The notes below the pieces were generated by a model. It made no database searches and was not told the DNA's origin. It saw only the letters and a program-made list of their open reading frames with translations. A program made the position numbers and the translations under genes. Positions 46,102 through 48,362 of a stretch of DNA of 48,362 nt are shown piece after piece. Source of the DNA: Zoogloea sp. 1C4 (GTDB lineage Bacteria > Pseudomonadota > Gammaproteobacteria > Burkholderiales > Rhodocyclaceae); the NCBI RefSeq assembly GCF_009469605.1, contig NZ_SSXU01000026.1, positions 1 to 48,362 on the forward strand, read 5' to 3'. Every line of letters begins with the position of its first letter. The first letter of the stretch is position 1.

Positions 46102-48102
46102 ATGTCCTTCCAGCTCAACCCCCCCCAACGCGAAGCCATCCACTATCTGGACGGCCCCTGTCTGGTGCTGGCCGGGGCGGGCTCGGGCAAGACGCGGGTG
46201 ATCACCCAGAAGATCGCCTATCTGGTGAATGACTGCGGTTTCAACCCCCACGCCATCGCGGCGATCACCTTCACCAACAAGGCTGCGAAAGAGATGCTGG
46301 AGCGCATCTCCAAGCTGATGGGCGGCCGGGCGGCGAAGGGGCTGACGGTGTGCACCTTCCACGCCCTGGGTGTGCGCATCGTGCGCCAGGAAGCCCAGCT
46401 GCTGGGCCTCAAGCCCCAGTTCTCGATCCTCGATTCGGGCGACACCACCCAGATCATCGCCGAGATGACCGGCAACACCGACAAGAACCGCGCCAAGGCC
46501 CTGCAGTGGCAGATCTCCAGCTGGAAGAACGCGCTGGTCGAGCCCAACGAGGCCGCCCACATCGCCAACGATGAAGTCTCGGCTGCCGCCGCGCTGCTCT
46601 ACCGGGATTACGACAAGACCCTGCGCGCCTACCAGGGCGTGGACTTTGACGACCTGATCCGCCTGCCGGTGAAGCTCTTCGACGAGCACCCCGAGGTGCG
46701 CGAGCGCTGGCAGAACCGCCTGCGCTACCTGCTGGTGGATGAATACCAGGACACCAACCGCGCCCAGTACCGGCTGCTCAAGCTGCTCACCGGCGTGCGC
46801 GGGGCGTTTACTGCGGTGGGCGACGACGACCAGGCGATCTACGCCTGGCGCGGCGCCGACATCGAGAACCTGCGCCAGCTGCCGGTGGATTTTCCGAGCC
46901 TCAAGGTCATCAAGCTGGAGCAGAACTACCGCTCCACCACGCGCATCCTGCACGCCGCCAATACGGTGATCGCCAACAACGAGAAGCTCTTCGACAAGAA
47001 GCTGTGGTCCGAGCACGGCGCCGGCGAGCCGGTGACGGTGGTGGCCTGCCAGACGCCGGAGCACGAGGCCGAATCGGTGGTGATGAAGCTCTCGGCCCAC
47101 AAGTTCGAGCACCGCACCCACTTCAAGGATTACGCCATCCTCTACCGGGGCAACCACCAGGCGCGGCTGTTCGAGCAGCAGCTGCGCAACCAGAAGATCC
47201 CCTACGCCATCTCCGGCGGGCGCAGCTTCTTCGAGAACGCCGAGATCAAGGACCTGTGCGCCTACCTGCGCCTGATCGCCAACGAGGACGACGACCTGGC
47301 CTTCATCCGGGCGATCACCGTGCCGCGCCGGGGCATTGGCGCCGCCACCATCGAATCCCTCAGCCATTACGCCAGCAACCGCAACATCAGCCTGTTCACC
47401 GCCGTCTTTGAAGAGGGCGTGGTCGAGCACGTGGCCGCGCGCCAGCTGGAAGGGATGCGGGAGTTCTGCCACTTCATCAACCGCATCACCCACCGCGCCC
47501 CGCGGGAGCCCGCCGGGCCGGTGATCAACGACCTGCTGAAGGCCATCGGCTACGAGGCCTGGCTGTATGAAAGCTGCGAGCCCCGCGAGGCCGAGACCAA
47601 GTGGAGCAACGTGAGCGACTTTACCGGCTGGCTGGTGCGCAAGGGCGAGGAGGACGGCAAGACCCTCACCGACATGATCCAGACCATCAGCCTCATCACC
47701 ATGCTCGACAAGGACGACGAGGAGCTGGATCAGGTGCAGCTGGCCACGCTGCATGCCTCCAAGGGGCTGGAGTTCAAGCACGTGTTTCTCGTCGGCGTGG
47801 AGGAGGGGCTGCTGCCCCACCAGAGCTCCATCGACGAGGACAAGATCGAGGAAGAGCGGCGCCTGATGTACGTGGGCATCACCCGCGCCCAGCGCAGCCT
47901 CACCATCAGCTACTGCGAACGCCGCAAGGCCGGCCGCGAGGTGCGCACCTGCGACCCCTCACGCTTCATCGACGAGATGGGGATGGAAGGCATCCGCCGC
48001 AGCGACCGCAAATCCGCCGAGCCGGTGAGCAAGGAAGACGCCCGCGCCCGCATCGCCAACCTGCGCGCGATGCTGGGCAACAAGCCGGGGACGATCGGCT
48101 GA
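46102..48102 (+). CDS. rep: ATP-dependent DNA helicase Rep
   Basis: Rep is a superfamily 1A 3'-5' helicase that clears proteins from DNA ahead of replication forks. The 666-residue product matches E. coli Rep in length (673). Motif I is LAGAGSGKT (23-31); motif II is LLVDEYQDTN, followed by DDDQAIYAWRG (III), EQNYRSTTRIL (IV), HASKGLEFKHVFLVG (V) and LMYVGITRAQ (VI). The absence of the long UvrD C-terminal tail and the early MSFQLNPPQREAIHYLDGP favour Rep over UvrD or PcrA. Confidence 0.95.
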   Translation: MSFQLNPPQREAIHYLDGPCLVLAGAGSGKTRVITQKIAYLVNDCGFNPHAIAAITFTNKAAKEMLERISKLMGGRAAKGLTVCTFHALGVRIVRQEAQLLGLKPQFSILDSGDTTQIIAEMTGNTDKNRAKALQWQISSWKNALVEPNEAAHIANDEVSAAAALLYRDYDKTLRAYQGVDFDDLIRLPVKLFDEHPEVRERWQNRLRYLLVDEYQDTNRAQYRLLKLLTGVRGAFTAVGDDDQAIYAWRGADIENLRQLPVDFPSLKVIKLEQNYRSTTRILHAANTVIANNEKLFDKKLWSEHGAGEPVTVVACQTPEHEAESVVMKLSAHKFEHRTHFKDYAILYRGNHQARLFEQQLRNQKIPYAISGGRSFFENAEIKDLCAYLRLIANEDDDLAFIRAITVPRRGIGAATIESLSHYASNRNISLFTAVFEEGVVEHVAARQLEGMREFCHFINRITHRAPREPAGPVINDLLKAIGYEAWLYESCEPREAETKWSNVSDFTGWLVRKGEEDGKTLTDMIQTISLITMLDKDDEELDQVQLATLHASKGLEFKHVFLVGVEEGLLPHQSSIDEDKIEEERRLMYVGITRAQRSLTISYCERRKAGREVRTCDPSRFIDEMGMEGIRRSDRKSAEPVSKEDARARIANLRAMLGNKPGTIG

Positions 48103-48117
48103 TTGCCGAGGATGTTG

Positions 48118-48152
48118 TGTCGGGTTACGCCCTGACGGGCTAACCCGACCTA
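48118..48152. repeat. REP-like palindrome between rep and the IS110 fragment
   Basis: TGTCGGGTTA (48118-48127) and TAACCCGACC (48141-48150) form a nine-base perfect inverted repeat around a centre that itself contains CCCTGACGGG. The outer shape TAGGTCGG...CCGACA is that of the units at 34291-34358, with a different inner sequence. It lies 16 bases past the rep stop and 37 bases from the transposase stop. Confidence 0.75.
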
Positions 48153-48189
48153 CTTGCAGATACCCGGACGGTAGATACTGTTATCCCAG

Positions 48190-48362
<173 letters not shown>

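Overview
The window is GC-rich (about two thirds G+C by eye) and reads as chromosome of a betaproteobacterium, most likely Rhodocyclales (the Azoarcus/Thauera/Zoogloea group). This rests on recognised proteins and gene orders: mnmG-rsmG-parA-parB, def-fmt-htpX, dprA-smg-topoisomerase, and thrB with two BPSS1780-type membrane proteins beside nadD-rsfS-rlmH-maf-rng. The genus is an inference from memory of such clusters; no database was consulted. Nearly all of the DNA is coding, on both strands. A partial insertion sequence lies at each edge: the 3' end of an IS481-family element on the left (1-190) and the 3' end of an IS110-family transposase on the right (48190-48362). Layout, left half. Positions 187-4365 (minus) hold the mnmG-rsmG-parA-parB operon for tRNA and rRNA modification and chromosome segregation; the IS481 element sits directly on the parB stop codon. 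Positions 4851-10774 (plus) hold a very large hybrid sensor kinase (CBS, PAS, GAF, HisKA, ATPase, receiver, HPt), translationally coupled to a kinase whose sensor is a complete hemerythrin domain; both end at a bidirectional terminator. Positions 10854-13215 (minus) are def-fmt-htpX. Positions 13397-18829 (plus) are a LysM protein, dprA, smg and topoisomerase III. An HDOD protein (minus) and a small membrane protein (plus) then diverge from an unusually AT-rich patch. Layout, right half. Positions 20498-29166 (plus) hold a DUF1631-like protein, a double-length UvrA paralogue with four ATPase modules, and an outer-membrane phospholipase A. Next come a PhnD-like binding protein without a signal peptide and a small lipoprotein. 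Positions 30905-37672 (minus) encode a complete tripartite YbhGFSR-type ABC exporter (outer-membrane factor, membrane-fusion protein, double ATPase, two permeases) behind a strong palindromic operator. A YgjP-like metallopeptidase and a helix-hairpin-helix protein with an internal duplication follow. Positions 39561-46034 (minus) are the housekeeping cluster rng, maf, rlmH, rsfS, nadD, two membrane proteins and thrB, and rep helicase (plus) ends the host segment. What stands out is the behaviour of short repeats and transposons. A 99-bp repeat-like insert lies in frame inside uvrA. A pair of inverted 23-bp REP-like units lies in frame inside the exporter ATPase. The same repeat family recurs beside the IS110 end, and the IS481 copy appears to have used a CTAG target that provides the stop codons of both parB and its own transposase. 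The best candidates for under-described biology are the coupled hybrid-kinase/hemerythrin-kinase pair, the repeat-invaded four-module UvrA, and the HhH protein with duplicated N-terminal domains.
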